A DNA stretch of 64,000 nt. Origin: Symsagittifera roscoffensis. Lineage: Eukaryota > Xenacoelomorpha > Acoela > Convolutidae. This document shows, in pieces, positions 1 through 11,082 of the stretch. The stretch covers positions 45,389,629-45,453,628 of the forward strand of contig NC_087067.1 of assembly GCF_963678635.1 (NCBI RefSeq). The letters are read 5' to 3'. The notes under the pieces were generated by a model that made no database searches, was not told where the DNA came from, and saw nothing but the letters and a program-made list of their open reading frames with translations. Position 1 is the first letter of the stretch. Every line of letters starts with the position of its first letter. A program made the position numbers and the translations under genes.

Positions 1-680
1 TCAAGTTTCCTAAGAAAAATTACTCAAGCTTTGAAAATTTGAAATAAGAGTTGTTTCATCAAGGAAATCGGATGGGGAAAAAGTGTTTCTATGCACGCGT
101 CTCAAGTTATGAAAATTTGAAATATTTTAAGATGTTTCATACCGCGAATCGGTTTGCTACTAGTTAGTCTTACTAAGCATGGAGGTAACTGTTTCTAGTT
201 GATTCGTGAATCAGTGAACGCAATTTTTTGACAAAAAAGGACAGGTACCGTCTAGTCTTGAAGTTGAATCGAGGTCATCTTATTTAAATAGTTTCGGACT
301 TTTCAAAATTATTTCTAGAATGTTCTAGACTGAATGACTCTTAGAAGTTCTGCTCTAAGCTTTTTAAAACGTTGCACTCTATAGCCCCTAAAATTCAGGC
401 CTTATGCGGAAAACATGTCATTCAATTAATATGTAAAGAAGGTAAGATTTCTGACTGATATTCACCATGTCATATTCAAGGCTTTGTTTCGAGTGTATTT
501 GTGTTGTTTTATTGTTCGCAGGTGAAGCGATACTCAGCTTCTGTGTGCTGAACTATCAGTAATTTGTCTATGTTTTAAGTAGTTTGTCATTTTTGAATGA
601 CAAGGGGCTGAGCTTATTTTTTGGACGAATGAATTTCGGTACATCGAGAGAATGCATTTTTAGATTTGTTTGACTGAATC
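1..680. other. Upstream region of TIMM13, no gene seen
   Basis: AT-rich sequence without a recognisable coding exon or repeat. A pyrimidine-rich stretch ending in GCAG near 521 could be the acceptor of a 5' UTR exon leading to the ATG at 681, but nothing in the sequence proves this. Confidence 0.4.
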
Positions 681-3600
681 ATGAACTTCGGTGGTTCAGC
701 TAGCAGTGGCTCCGGCTCCTCACCTCAGAACGCGGAGAGCATTATCCAGCAAACGCAGATGGCTCTACAGATGCAACAGGTTCTGTCCAAGCTTATAATA
801 GGCCGACTTGCTCGTTGCGATGCAAGAAAAAGTGAATAAAACTATTACTAGTTAATATAAAAAACATGAACAATAAGGCAATGAAATGTTTTTCTTTTCA
901 TTTTATCAAACACCAATATTGTCATATGCTTATTGAAAAGACTATATATATCATAAATTATTGTTATCTATTATCTATGCATCTATCTATAGTTTTCAAG
1001 GCTTTACTTTCTTCCCATGCTGAAGCTTTTTCGACGTATTATTTTGGCATGTTTAACGAAATAATTTTTGCACGTTTATGATAAATGTTATATTGCAATG
1101 GTTAAGAGTTTTTTTTCTATTTTCCAGTTTTTTCTATTTTTTTTCCGTTTGATTTCATTGATTATTTCACCAAATTTGAAATAAGCAACCCAATTGTGGG
1201 ATATGTCAGGTTTTGACCAGGGGTTTCAAATTTGGCCTCCAATTTTGAACGCCCAAATCCTTTTAGTTTACGAGATACGACCTTTTTTTTCTTGATTTTT
1301 TTTTTTAAAAATTTTCAGAAAACGTTAATTCATAAATTTGAAATTGCCAACCGTGTAGTTGGGCACTGTCAGGGTACTCTCAGGGGTTGCAAAGCTTACC
1401 TCCATGTATGACTGCTCAAATCCTTTAAGTGTCCGAGATATGAACGTTTTTTATGATGTTTTGAAAAAATTTCAAAGAATTTAGATATGAAACTTTAACA
1501 AACGTTCAAGTTCTCAAGCTTGTAGTTGGGCGCTGTCGTAGTACTATCAGGATTTGCAGGTCTTGCCTCAAATTAGGGCTGCTGAAATCTTAAGATTCCT
1601 AGATATGACGTTTTTTTTGATTTTTTCAAAAAATATTCAGAAAACCTAGATTTACTAAATTTCAAAAATTGAAATTCCTAAACCTGTACTCAGGCGCTGT
1701 CGAGATACTCTCAGAGTTTGCAAATCTTGCCTTGAAAGGTGACTGCTCATTTGGTTTTGGTTTCCGAGATATGTTCTTTTCATATTTTTCATAATTTTTC
1801 AAAAAAAAAACCTTCTAAGTTTGAAGTTTCCATTCCTATAGTGGGGTGGTCTCAGAATACTCTCAGAGGCTGCAGCTCTTGCCTCCAAGTTTGATATCTC
1901 TAATCAGTTTAGTCTGATATTGCCGTTTTTTGTGTTTCAACTTTTTTCAAAAAAAATAGAGCTACAAAAAAATGGTTAAAAAACTGCACCAAGTTTGAAA
2001 TACTCAGCTTTATGTGGACTCCCAAGGTGCTCTCAGAATGTTAATTTGGACTCCAAAATGACTGCTCAACGAATTTTATTTTCGTAGAAATGACGTATTT
2101 ATTTTTTTTCAAAGGTTTTCAAAAAAAAAAATTTGAATTGGTCGACCATTTGATTGGATGATGTCAGTTTACCACCAGCGAATGCAGATGTGGCCTCCCA
2201 TCATAATATTTGTGTTAAAATTTTAAAGTTTTCAAATTCTATTTTTTAAAATTAATTTTTCAAAATTTTTAAAACAAAAAAGTCTGATTATTTAAAATAA
2301 ATTACGCTGGATTATGAATCCCATTTACGAATTTGATGATTTTGTTGAAATTGTTTCAAAAGTTTTTTTAAATACGAAAAATGCAGATGTACGCTGTCGG
2401 CCATTTTAAGGTTTCCTTTATGAGATAAAAATACGAAGATATGAAACCCAATCGTTTCGGAGGTTTGGCCATTTTAGTTGAAATCTTTTATGGCTCTTTT
2501 TTTGAAATCAAAAGCGTCGTTGGATTTCCCTTCTTTTGTTACTGTTGCATTAATTTCATTGTTTTTTTTTGCATTTATTTCATATATAGGCCATTGTCAA
2601 GCTCACGTATCTGTTTGAAGCGCTGGAGGTACACGCTAGTTTTATTTATCTATGCTAGCGAGCTTCCGAGCGTGGTGTATTAGTATGAACCTTTTTTGTA
2701 ATCTAGCTCGCAAATATAAATGCTCATTTGGCGGCACTTTGGCTATAATCACGATCTGTAGCATTGGAATTTTATAGCATGTTCTCCGCTTTACCTGTGG
2801 CTAGTGTTTTTGAATTGTTAGGCTTCCGTTGCTTTGTTGTTAGTGCGTGAGATTCGATTTCCTAGGTCGCAGGATCGAATCCGAAACGTAGTCGAATTTT
2901 TACTAATTCGAAGCGTAATTCTTCGTATTATTTCATTTAATAGAGCTGCTTTTTAGCCGTGTTCTTGCTAGTATTTGAGAAGCGCAGCTTTACCCTTGTG
3001 TATAAGCTTGGTGTTGTTCAACTTTTTTTTGTAAAAACTGAAGGTGGTTCCAATTTATTGAACAGTATTTTCTTTTTCATCCCATTGCCTTATTTCAATT
3101 TTGTGCTTTTTCGTGGTGCAAAATTTCAATAACAGTTAAGCAAGGCCTCAGTTTGGTGACAGTTGGAGGGGTCCCAGTGTCATCGGACTCCTCAAGGTGG
3201 GACCGGCTGCCGCAAAATGGATGACAGCTATCTCCCCCACAGAAAAAAGGCCCTAGGTTGAATGGTGGATGCTGGGCCGGGGCTTATAAAAAAAGGCCTC
3301 CGTTTTTTTTTGCTGTCTGAATTAATGCGTACCCTTGTCTTCTGTACTAAATGAGTTTTGTTGTATGTTTGCAGGTACAGAGTCTTCTGCAGGCGGCGGG
3401 GGAGAAGTGTATCTACCCGAAGTGCGTGAGTAGACCTGGAAAGTACCTGGGAGGGGGAGAGGAGACGTGTCTGAGGAATTGTATCGACCGGTTAGTAACC
3501 GCTATTGAGTGTTTATTACCCTTGCAATAAAACAAGGGTCTTGCAAACGGGTACTAGACTTTTTTCGGAAAAACTTTGTTAACAGGATGACTGAAATTGA

Positions 3601-5160
3601 TGGTAATCTCCAAATCTGTACTTTCGTCAACTAACAGACAAATTCAAAGCAAGTCTGCATTTTAAATACCCGTTCTATTCAAAATATGATATTTAAGAGT
3701 CGATGAATGATATAGGTCGTGATTTTTTTTCGCTCCTTTTTCAGCAAAAGCTTTCAAAATTTGTTCAGGCCCAAATGTACTTTTTCGGGGTTTGACTTAT
3801 GATTTCTTTTTAAGTTCGGTTCATTTCCTTTGTTACCAGTATTTTTTTTGTTCTCCATATTCGGCTTAAAAGGTTTCAGCTTCTATTATATTCGTTCAGT
3901 GACCTCATTTTTAGGCATTTAATTAGCGAAAAGAGTTTTTAATCTAAACGTTTTGAGGGGGGAACTATAAAACTATAAAATTTTTATGAAAACAGTTTTT
4001 CTAGCTAGTGTCTGCTCAGCTATGTTCGGCGGCTCTCTTTCCTTTTCCCCCACCTGCAATTTGTTTAGAGTAATTGTTCTGTTCACATTGTCGGATTATT
4101 ATAAAATGTAGTATACGGAATAAGTAGGCCATGACAAACATTTTTGGTCTTCTCAATCTCGTAAAACCACTCGTTACACTATGAAATCGATGCTTATGTG
4201 AGGCCGGGGGGGGGGGGGGGGTCGACAATTTTCCAAAAAAGTTTTTGAAGTTATTTTTGCGGATTTCGTCTCGTCTCTTTTTTGTCGGTTGTCGGTCAGT
4301 TTGCGTGCCTTGCTATGTTTGTGTTGTATCGCAAGTGTTGTATAGCACTACGCAGGGGCGGATTCAGGGGGGGGGGGCGGACGTCTCCCTCCCCCTCAGG
4401 GATTCGATAACCCCCTGCCGACCCGAAGTACTATTTTGAGATATCCATTTTTGGTGACGGACCCTAAAATTGTTCTAAAGGCGCATTGGGGCCAATATAT
4501 ACTTATTTTAAGGGGAGAGCGCGGGCCGTATTTTTTTTTTTTTACAAAAAGTGCCTCAAAAGGCCTTTTTGGCTTTTTCAAAAATTTGCCTGGGCGCAGA
4601 AAATTTGGTCAAATTACGGTCTTTGTAGTGATTTGGGAGAGCTCGGAAAAACAATTTGGTCGATTTTTTTTTAGAATTTCGTTGAAAATTCGTCCCCCTC
4701 CCCTCGAGAAAATCTTAGATCCGCCCCTGGCAGTACGTTATTTTATAAGCCTAAATAACCAATTTTAAAAAGAATCGATCCAAAAAGAATTTTAAAATTG
4801 AGAAAAGATCGAAATTTTAGTAATATGCCAACATGAATGTTTTTGTGTAAGCTTAAAAATTTCATATAGTTGCTCTCTAAAGACCCATGAATCAATAATC
4901 TTATACCAGTTTTCTCGGCCTTGTGAGAAAGTCTGAATATATACATTATTTGAACCCCAGTCACCAATAACGACTACAAGGCTTTAAGATAGCACCATAA
5001 TTGATCCTCTGGTATAGAAAAATTGGCCCTGAACGGTCAGAATAAAAAAAAACCATTTTACAGGTACTTGGATGCGTACAAAATAGTGGCCAGTACCTAT
5101 GTGAACAGAATGAAGAGCGAAGGGGGATCAGGAGGTACTCCCAGTGGAAGTTTGTTTTGA
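681..5160 (+). CDS. TIMM13: Mitochondrial small TIM chaperone Tim13 (3 exons)
   Basis: Exons 681-779, 3375-3490 and 5064-5160 join in phase (GT-AG throughout) to give 103 residues, the usual small-TIM length. In this family Tim13 pairs with Tim8 as a hexamer in the mitochondrial intermembrane space and escorts hydrophobic precursors to the inner membrane. The protein has a Gly/Ser-rich N terminus, a helix (residues 20-44) aligning without gaps to the Tim13 segment before the first cysteine, then four cysteines at 45, 50, 65 and 69, followed by IDRYLDAYKIVASTYVNRM, which matches the Tim13 C-terminal helix (MDRYMDAWNTVSRAYNSRL in human, from memory). The second motif is the normal CX3C (CLRNC), but the first is CIYPKC, a CX4C, so one extra residue lies between cysteines that normally form a disulphide. 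The ATG at 681 is the only start giving this helix. A short Gly/Ser tail ends at TGA 5158-5160. Confidence 0.93.
1165..2205. repeat. Degenerate ~165-bp tandem array in TIMM13 intron 1
   Basis: Six to seven diverged copies of a ~155-170 bp unit follow each other. Each has a block like GGGCGCTGTC..GTACTCTCAGG, then GTTGCAAATCTTGCCTC, then TGACTGCTCAAATC, then CCGAGATATGACG, then a poly-T/poly-A spacer. Anchor positions are near 1184, 1346, 1515, 1679, 1833 and 1998. The copies differ strongly, so the array is old. It fills most of the first half of the 2.6-kb intron and has no coding character. Confidence 0.75.
2656..3001 (+). mobile_element. Composite tRNA-derived SINE, copy 1
   Basis: This copy shows the full family layout. 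A head begins GCGAGCTTCCGAGCGTGG and has a TATTAGTA block and a CTCGCAAATATAAATG block, followed by CTATAATCACGATCTG. A tRNA-like middle contains GTGCGTGAGATTCG, CTAGGTCGCAGG and a B-box-like GATCGAATCCG. The tail is ACTAATTCG..GAGCTGCTTTTT..GAAGCGCAGCTTTACCC. It lies in TIMM13 intron 1. Other copies are listed separately. Confidence 0.75.
3130..3295 (+). repeat. Interspersed repeat with CTCCTCAAGGTGG core, copy 1
   Basis: It contains CTCCTCAAGGTGGGACCG, then GCAAAATGGATGACA and a run of C. The same ordered words recur at 15355-15490. Both copies sit shortly upstream of a coding exon, here about 80 bp before TIMM13 exon 2. Family not recognised. Confidence 0.5.
3700..3850 (+). repeat. Interspersed 'GTCGTGATGATTTTT' repeat, partial copy
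   Basis: ATAGGTCGTGATTTTTTTTC, then AAAATTTGTTCAGGCCCAAA, then GGGGTTTGACTTATGATTT and GGTTCATTTCCTTTGTTA. These words recur in the same order at about 14285, 15820, 19500, 20810, 22640 and 25640. This copy keeps only the 5' half. It lies in TIMM13 intron 2. Confidence 0.55.
4353..4729 (+). mobile_element. hAT-type MITE, copy 1 (complete)
   Basis: A 377-bp element with terminal inverted repeats, CAGGGGCGGATTCAGG at the left and CTTAGATCCGCCCCTG at the right. It is flanked by GCACTACG (4345-4352) and GCAGTACG (4730-4737), a 7/8 match. An 8-bp target duplication with CAGGG termini is typical of the hAT superfamily. The element has G-rich and C-rich subterminal blocks, a GGGATTCGA motif, a GCCAATATATACT block and a TTTGGTCGA block. 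There is no transposase, so it would be mobilised in trans. It lies in TIMM13 intron 2. Confidence 0.8.
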
Positions 5161-5296
5161 ACCTAAATCTGAAAACTCTTCCTTTCTCGTCACAGGAGCA
5201 GACAAAAGAAGAGAGCTGTATGGTACCCAGACATTGTTATCGCCATTGTTTGTTTGTTGAATATGAGTTTACGCCCATCAAACATTCAAATAGTTT

Positions 5297-5302
5297 ATTA
5301 AA
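5297..5302 (+). promoter_or_regulatory. Possible TIMM13 polyadenylation signal
   Basis: ATTAAA lies 137 nt after the TIMM13 stop codon and is followed by TA-rich and T-rich sequence. The call rests on motif and position only. Confidence 0.35.
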
Positions 5303-5574
5303 GCAAGTTTTGTAAAATATAATTAACTTGCTAAGTTTTCAAAAGTTGCTGAAATTCAACCACAAAATTCAAAAACAATTGCTCGATAAAGGAAAGTTTG
5401 CTTTCTGAAAGCAATTTTCATGACTATTAGGCGTTTAATGGTATCAAATCCTCGCGAAAAAGAATTGCCATTAAGAAATTTGTTTGATTTTTTTTTTGGC
5501 AAAAAATAACGGTGGTATATAAACAAGCCGAAGTATCAACCAGCCGAAAATATTTAAATTTTGTATAATAGTTA

Positions 5575-6020
5575 CAGGGGCGGATTTAGGGGGGGGGCGG
5601 ACGACCCCCCCCCCCCCCCCCCCTCAGGGATTCGACACCCTGCCGACCCAAAGGGTCCCCCCTTTGGTACTTTTTAAGAAATCCATTTTTGGACGACCGA
5701 CCCTAAAATTTTTCTAAAGGCGCCTTTGGCGCCAATATATACTAACTTTGAGGGGGAGCGCACGCCAAAAAAACGCGATTTTTTTGTCAAAATTTTTCAA
5801 AAAGCTCCCAAAAACGGCTTTTTTGACTGTTTTTTTTTTTTAATTTGCCTTTTTAATTTTTTTTAATTTTTTTAATTTGCCAAAATATGGGCAAAACAGT
5901 GCTTTGGGAGAGCTTGAAAAATCAATTTGGTCGACCTAAAAAAAAAGGTCGTCAGAATTTTTTTTGAAAATCCGCCCCCCCCCCCCCCCCCCCCTCGAGA
6001 AAATCCTAGATCCACCCCTG
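5575..6020 (+). mobile_element. hAT-type MITE, copy 2 (complete)
   Basis: A 446-bp element beginning CAGGGGCGGATTTAGG and ending CCTAGATCCACCCCTG, flanked by AATAGTTA (5567-5574) and AATTGTTA (6021-6028), a 7/8 target duplication. It is longer than copy 1 because its poly-C and poly-T tracts have expanded. It contains the inner palindrome GGCGCCTTTGGCGCC. It lies in the intergenic region after TIMM13. Confidence 0.82.
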
Positions 6021-6961
6021 AATTGTTATGCAACAATTATGTAACTTGTCGGCTGCCTTATATCCGCGCGCATTTTTGGTTGATTTATACTTTCGCTGGT
6101 TTATTTACACTGAATAACTCATCATGTTTTCCGGGCAAGTGTTACTCAAAATAGTTTCAAATTGAACCGATGTCATGTCGAGTTTTGAAAAAAAACTAAG
6201 ATTTGAGCGACCAAAAATGGATACCAGAAAAAGAATTACTTCCTGATTTTGCTGCTGGTATCAGAATTGTTTTATAAAATGTTTTGCATTGATGTTTGTT
6301 TTTGAATGCCCCCTTCCACAGCGTCGAACGACAATTTTGCTCTAAATATCATTTCTGTTTGTCTTCTGGCGATCATCAAATTTAATCGAAGATTTGTTCT
6401 TTGAATTTTACTTTTGAATATGTCGATTGCTGTATTTGATCTCAAATAAATTGATTTATGAAACATAAATTGGTTTGTGAGTACCAATTAATTTTATGAT
6501 GCAATATTAGCTTATAAGTTTAAGAAAATATCAGAACGTTATTGATAAAGCATGCTTATTGGGTTTCTAGCCGAGAGAGAACACGGAGTATCCACGAGGG
6601 GTAGTGTAAAGGGGCAAGTTTGGAGTGGGAATACTATTTTACGACATCGGTTTTCGATCGGTCAGCCGTAGCATTTTTCTGAAGGCGCCTAAACTAAATT
6701 TATTCCTTAAGTTCTGAGCTGTCGTTTGCTCAGAGCAGTCTGAAAAGAATAAATGTATTTTCATTGAACAATTGTTTTGAAATTTTTTTTGGATTTGTAA
6801 TATAAAAGAATGAGTTAACACTCGGGTTTTTGAATGAATTTGTTTCACTTGCGAGAGCAGCTGTACTAGTAATCGGGAGCTAGCCCTTTTTCATACAAAC
6901 AACTTTTCTTAACAAATCTAAGAAATTGACCTTGCTTTTTAACGAAATCTCAGTAACTTCG

Positions 6962-7040
6962 ATTTTCGTACTATTTGGTCTAGTGATTGCGTGCGTTCCT
7001 TGAGAGCACAAGGTTTGGGGTTCGCATCCCGGCTAGAATT
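6962..7040 (+). mobile_element. tRNA-like SINE head
   Basis: TTGGTCTAGTGATTGCGTGC resembles a pol III A box in tRNA context, and GGGGTTCGCATCCCGG is a close B box (GGTTCGANTCC), with about 50 bp between them. The ends do not pair into an acceptor stem, so I call it SINE-derived rather than a working tRNA. Confidence 0.5.
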
Positions 7041-8094
7041 TTTGTTTTCATTTCTATGGAACTTCCCGAAAGCTTGAATTGTCTGTCAAACTATCATTTT
7101 TCTACTTATGTTGTTAACTAGAAAACATTGATTTCCAACATTGTTTGAAGGCTAAGAGTTTTCACAGTTTTGGATGGTTTCAACCTTTGTAAGGATGCAG
7201 ATGATTGTGCTTAAGATTTTGAATAATTTCCGTTTTTCATTATTGCTTTGAAGGTTTTTGAGTTTTAATGTTTTCAATGCCTGTTACATTGTCTTAGTTA
7301 CCTCGTAATAGAGCCTGTTTAAAGGAAGAAATGATATTTTATGCGCTTATGTATTTAGGGGGCCGTGGCAAAGCGGGTTTGAAACTTTTTATAGTACACA
7401 TTTTCAAAGAGTTTTTTCGACTATACGGCCGTCCACTCAATTTTTATTTGCCTAGTTAATGCTTGCTAATTTTCGTCTCAGCGTTAGTTTAACGCTGTCG
7501 TTTCAATTTTTGGCTTGTTTCTCAAATTGAACATCATTTGAGACATACATTTGTACATTTCGTTTTTTTTCTACCGTTTTTTAAAATAATATTTTGGACT
7601 TAGTGGCTTACGTGCCTTCTATCTGCTGGTTGGCAATGCTATGCGTGTGTTGGCGTTTGTATCACAAAAGATGGTCGGAAAATATGCATTACAATTGTTC
7701 CAAAGCTTGTCTTCGGTTTTTTTTTGTTTCGACCTTCGAACGCGGGGAAGAAATTTGTCTTTGACTGTCAGAATGGATCAGATTGTCACCACAAATATTC
7801 ATCAGAAGAAATCATAAATCATATTAATGCCCTCTCAGTCGTGATTCCTATTTGAACGACTGCAAAGATTTCGATAGACTGGTAATGTTTGCTATGTGAA
7901 AAACGTTTATTTAAATGATGAAAAACTCAGTTTTACCGAAGGAAAACTAGCTATTGAAGATTCATGTAGTGCTCAACAAACGTCCTAATTTTGGTAAAAG
8001 GATTTTTTGAATTTAGTATTTTTTTAATTAACCGTGGTTGAAAATGTCTGGTAATTGCACAGCAGCCGGCTACTCTTGTTTATTTATACCTGCG

Positions 8095-8452
8095 AAGCAA
8101 ATTATATTTGTCTGAACTTTCTTTTTTTTCCAGCCTAAGTCGCAAATAAAAGTGCTTCTTTTGGTGCCTTTTTGAATCGGTAGGCAAATTTTGTCTTTTT
8201 GTAACTGGTGCTACTTTTGCTACATCGAATTGGCAATTTATTAGCATATGTAGTTGCGTTATTGGTGGCTAGTTTTTTGGGATTTCAAGCATCCGTGGTA
8301 AGTGCGTGAGACTCAAATTTGCTAGATAGCAGATTCGAATCAGACACTTAGCTAATTCGAGGCTCATTTCTACTTTTTCGTATTTCACTTGATAGAGCTG
8401 CTTTTTGGTCGTGTTCTCGCTAGTGTTTGAGAAGCGCAGCTTCGCCTCTGTG
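8095..8452 (+). mobile_element. Composite SINE, copy 2 (repeated in the tandem array)
   Basis: CCTAAGTCGCAAATAAAAGTG, then GCAATTTATTAGCATATGTA, then CCGTGGTAAGTGCGTGAG, then AGATTCGAATCAGAC and the tail GAAGCGCAGCTTCGCCTCTG. This is a second subtype of the family, with the TTATTAGCATATG block in place of TTTCATAGCATCTG. Because it lies inside the 1193-bp unit it recurs at 9288-9645 and 10481-10838. Confidence 0.7.
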
Positions 8453-8484
8453 TTAATGCTTTAATTTCTTGTATCTTAAAGCTC

Positions 8485-8630
8485 AAGTTGCTGGCTTGTT
8501 TATCTCTTTTCTATGGTGACTTTGTTTTTTGTCGCTGTTTTGTCAGATCTGGCTCAGTGGTTGGCCCTCCCCCGCCCTACTCGGCCAACAGTCGACCCTT
8601 GTCCAGCGAGGAGTTGATAAGGCAACGAGA
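8485..8630 (+). pseudogene. Duplicated SCAMP exon-2 fragment, copy 1
   Basis: Matches 14623-14768 with one visible substitution (GGCAACGAGAC for GGCAACAAGAC). It includes the intron end and the TTTGTCAG acceptor, then codons for [20 protein letters not shown] and onward to LIRQ, and then breaks into intergenic sequence with no donor site. It lies upstream of SCAMP exon 1, so it cannot serve the normal transcript as an internal exon unless an unseen 5' exon exists. Confidence 0.85.
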
Positions 8631-9677
8631 CAATTTTTATTTGCCTAGTTAATGCTTGCTAATTTTCGTCTCAGCGTTAGTTTAACGCTGTCGTTTCAAT
8701 TTTTGGCTTGTTTCTCAAATTGAACATCATTTGAGACATACATTTGTACATTTCGTTTTTTTTCTACCGTTTTTTAAAATAATATTTTGGACTTAGTGGC
8801 TTACGTGCCTTCTATCTGCTGGTTGGCAATGCTATGCGTGTGTTGGCGTTTGTATCACAAAAGATGGTCGGAAAATATGCATTACAATTGTTCCAAAGCT
8901 TGTCTTCGGTTTTTTTTTGTTTCGACCTTCGAACGCGGGGAAGAAATTTGTCTTTGACTGTCAGAATGGATCAGATTGTCACCACAAATATTCATCAGAA
9001 GAAATCATAAATCATATTAATGCCCTCTCAGTCGTGATTCCTATTTGAACGACTGCAAAGATTTCGATAGACTGGTAATGTTTGCTATGTGAAAAACGTT
9101 TATTTAAATGATGAAAAACTCAGTTTTACCGAAGGAAAACTAGCTATTGAAGATTCATGTAGTGCTCAACAAACGTCCTAATTTTGGTAAAAGGATTTTT
9201 TGAATTTAGTATTTTTTTAATTAACCGTGGTTGAAAATGTCTGGTAATTGCACAGCAGCCGGCTACTCTTGTTTATTTATACCTGCGAAGCAAATTATAT
9301 TTGTCTGAACTTTCTTTTTTTTCCAGCCTAAGTCGCAAATAAAAGTGCTTCTTTTGGTGCCTTTTTGAATCGGTAGGCAAATTTTGTCTTTTTGTAACTG
9401 GTGCTACTTTTGCTACATCGAATTGGCAATTTATTAGCATATGTAGTTGCGTTATTGGTGGCTAGTTTTTTGGGATTTCAAGCATCCGTGGTAAGTGCGT
9501 GAGACTCAAATTTGCTAGATAGCAGATTCGAATCAGACACTTAGCTAATTCGAGGCTCATTTCTACTTTTTCGTATTTCACTTGATAGAGCTGCTTTTTG
9601 GTCGTGTTCTCGCTAGTGTTTGAGAAGCGCAGCTTCGCCTCTGTGTTAATGCTTTAATTTCTTGTATCTTAAAGCTC

Positions 9678-9823
9678 AAGTTGCTGGCTTGTTTATCTCT
9701 TTTCTATGGTGACTTTGTTTTTTGTCGCTGTTTTGTCAGATCTGGCTCAGTGGTTGGCCCTCCCCCGCCCTACTCGGCCAACAGTCGACCCTTGTCCAGC
9801 GAGGAGTTGATAAGGCAACGAGA
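9678..9823 (+). pseudogene. Duplicated SCAMP exon-2 fragment, copy 2
   Basis: Second copy of the same acceptor-plus-partial-exon fragment, 1193 bp after the first and apparently identical to it, including the G substitution that separates both from the working exon. That shared change shows one copying event from SCAMP followed by tandem duplication. Confidence 0.85.
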
Positions 9824-11082
9824 CAATTTTTATTTGCCTAGTTAATGCTTGCTAATTTTCGTCTCAGCGTTAGTTTAACGCTGTCGTTTCAATTTTTGGC
9901 TTGTTTCTCAAATTGAACATCATTTGAGACATACATTTGTACATTTCGTTTTTTTTCTACCGTTTTTTAAAATAATATTTTGGACTTAGTGGCTTACGTG
10001 CCTTCTATCTGCTGGTTGGCAATGCTATGCGTGTGTTGGCGTTTGTATCACAAAAGATGGTCGGAAAATATGCATTACAATTGTTCCAAAGCTTGTCTTC
10101 GGTTTTTTTTTGTTTCGACCTTCGAACGCGGGGAAGAAATTTGTCTTTGACTGTCAGAATGGATCAGATTGTCACCACAAATATTCATCAGAAGAAATCA
10201 TAAATCATATTAATGCCCTCTCAGTCGTGATTCCTATTTGAACGACTGCAAAGATTTCGATAGACTGGTAATGTATGCTATGTGAAAAACGTTTATTTAA
10301 ATGATGAAAAACTCAGTTTTACCGAAGGAAAACTAGCTATTGAAGATTCATGTAGTGCTCAACAAACGTCCTAATTTTGGTAAAAGGATTTTTTGAATTT
10401 AGTATTTTTTTAATTAACCGTGGTTGAAAATGTCTGGTAATTGCACAGCAGCCGGCTACTCTTGTTTATTTATACCTGCGAAGCAAATTATATTTGTCTG
10501 AACTTTCTTTTTTTTCCAGCCTAAGTCGCAAATAAAAGTGCTTCTTTTGGTGCCTTTTTGAATCGGTAGGCAAATTTTGTCTTTTTGTAACTGGTGCTAC
10601 TTTTGCTACATCGAATTGGCAATTTATTAGCATATGTAGTTGCGTTATTGGTGGCTAGTTTTTTGGGATTTCAAGCATCCGTGGTAAGTGCGTGAGACTC
10701 AAATTTGCTAGATAGCAGATTCGAATCAGACACTTAGCTAATTCGAGGCTCATTTCTACTTTTTCGTATTTCACTTGATAGAGCTGCTTTTTGGTCGTGT
10801 TCTCGCTAGTGTTTGAGAAGCGCAGCTTCGCCTCTGTGTTAATGCTTTAATTTCTTGTATCTTAAAGCTCATGTTTGCTGTTTTGATTTAGTTCGAGAAA
10901 AGCCGCTTCGCCTCTGTGCAAACTGCTGTTTTTTTTTCAGGATTAATATGTCAATATTTTATCTCAATTTTATGAAATGAAAACCCAAAGAGTATGATTC
11001 GTATTTATTCTTAATGATTGAATCATCTGTATAAACAATCGCATAACTCTGACTTAAGTGCAAAAGAAAATTTGATCTAACA

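Larger units (their letters stand above)
7438..10870 (+). repeat. 1193-bp tandem array carrying SCAMP exon-2 fragments
   Basis: Unit 1 is 7438-8630, unit 2 is 8631-9823, and unit 3 (9824-10870) stops after 1047 bp. Each full unit joins 1047 bp of non-coding repeat-rich DNA (including a SINE) to ~146 bp copied from the acceptor and first part of SCAMP exon 2 (source 14623-14770). The third unit ends exactly where that SCAMP piece would begin, giving the pattern M-S-M-S-M. I found one mismatch while reading (T to A at 10275), so the duplication is very young or is an assembly error. It lies immediately 5' of SCAMP exon 1. Confidence 0.92.

Noticed and set aside
4436-4768. 110-codon + strand frame near 4.5 kb
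   Set aside because: It lies almost entirely inside a hAT-type MITE, and the same frame is not kept in the other copies.
8485-8630. Working alternative SCAMP exon
   Set aside because: It has an acceptor but no donor, lies upstream of exon 1, and is cut off mid-exon by the array junction.
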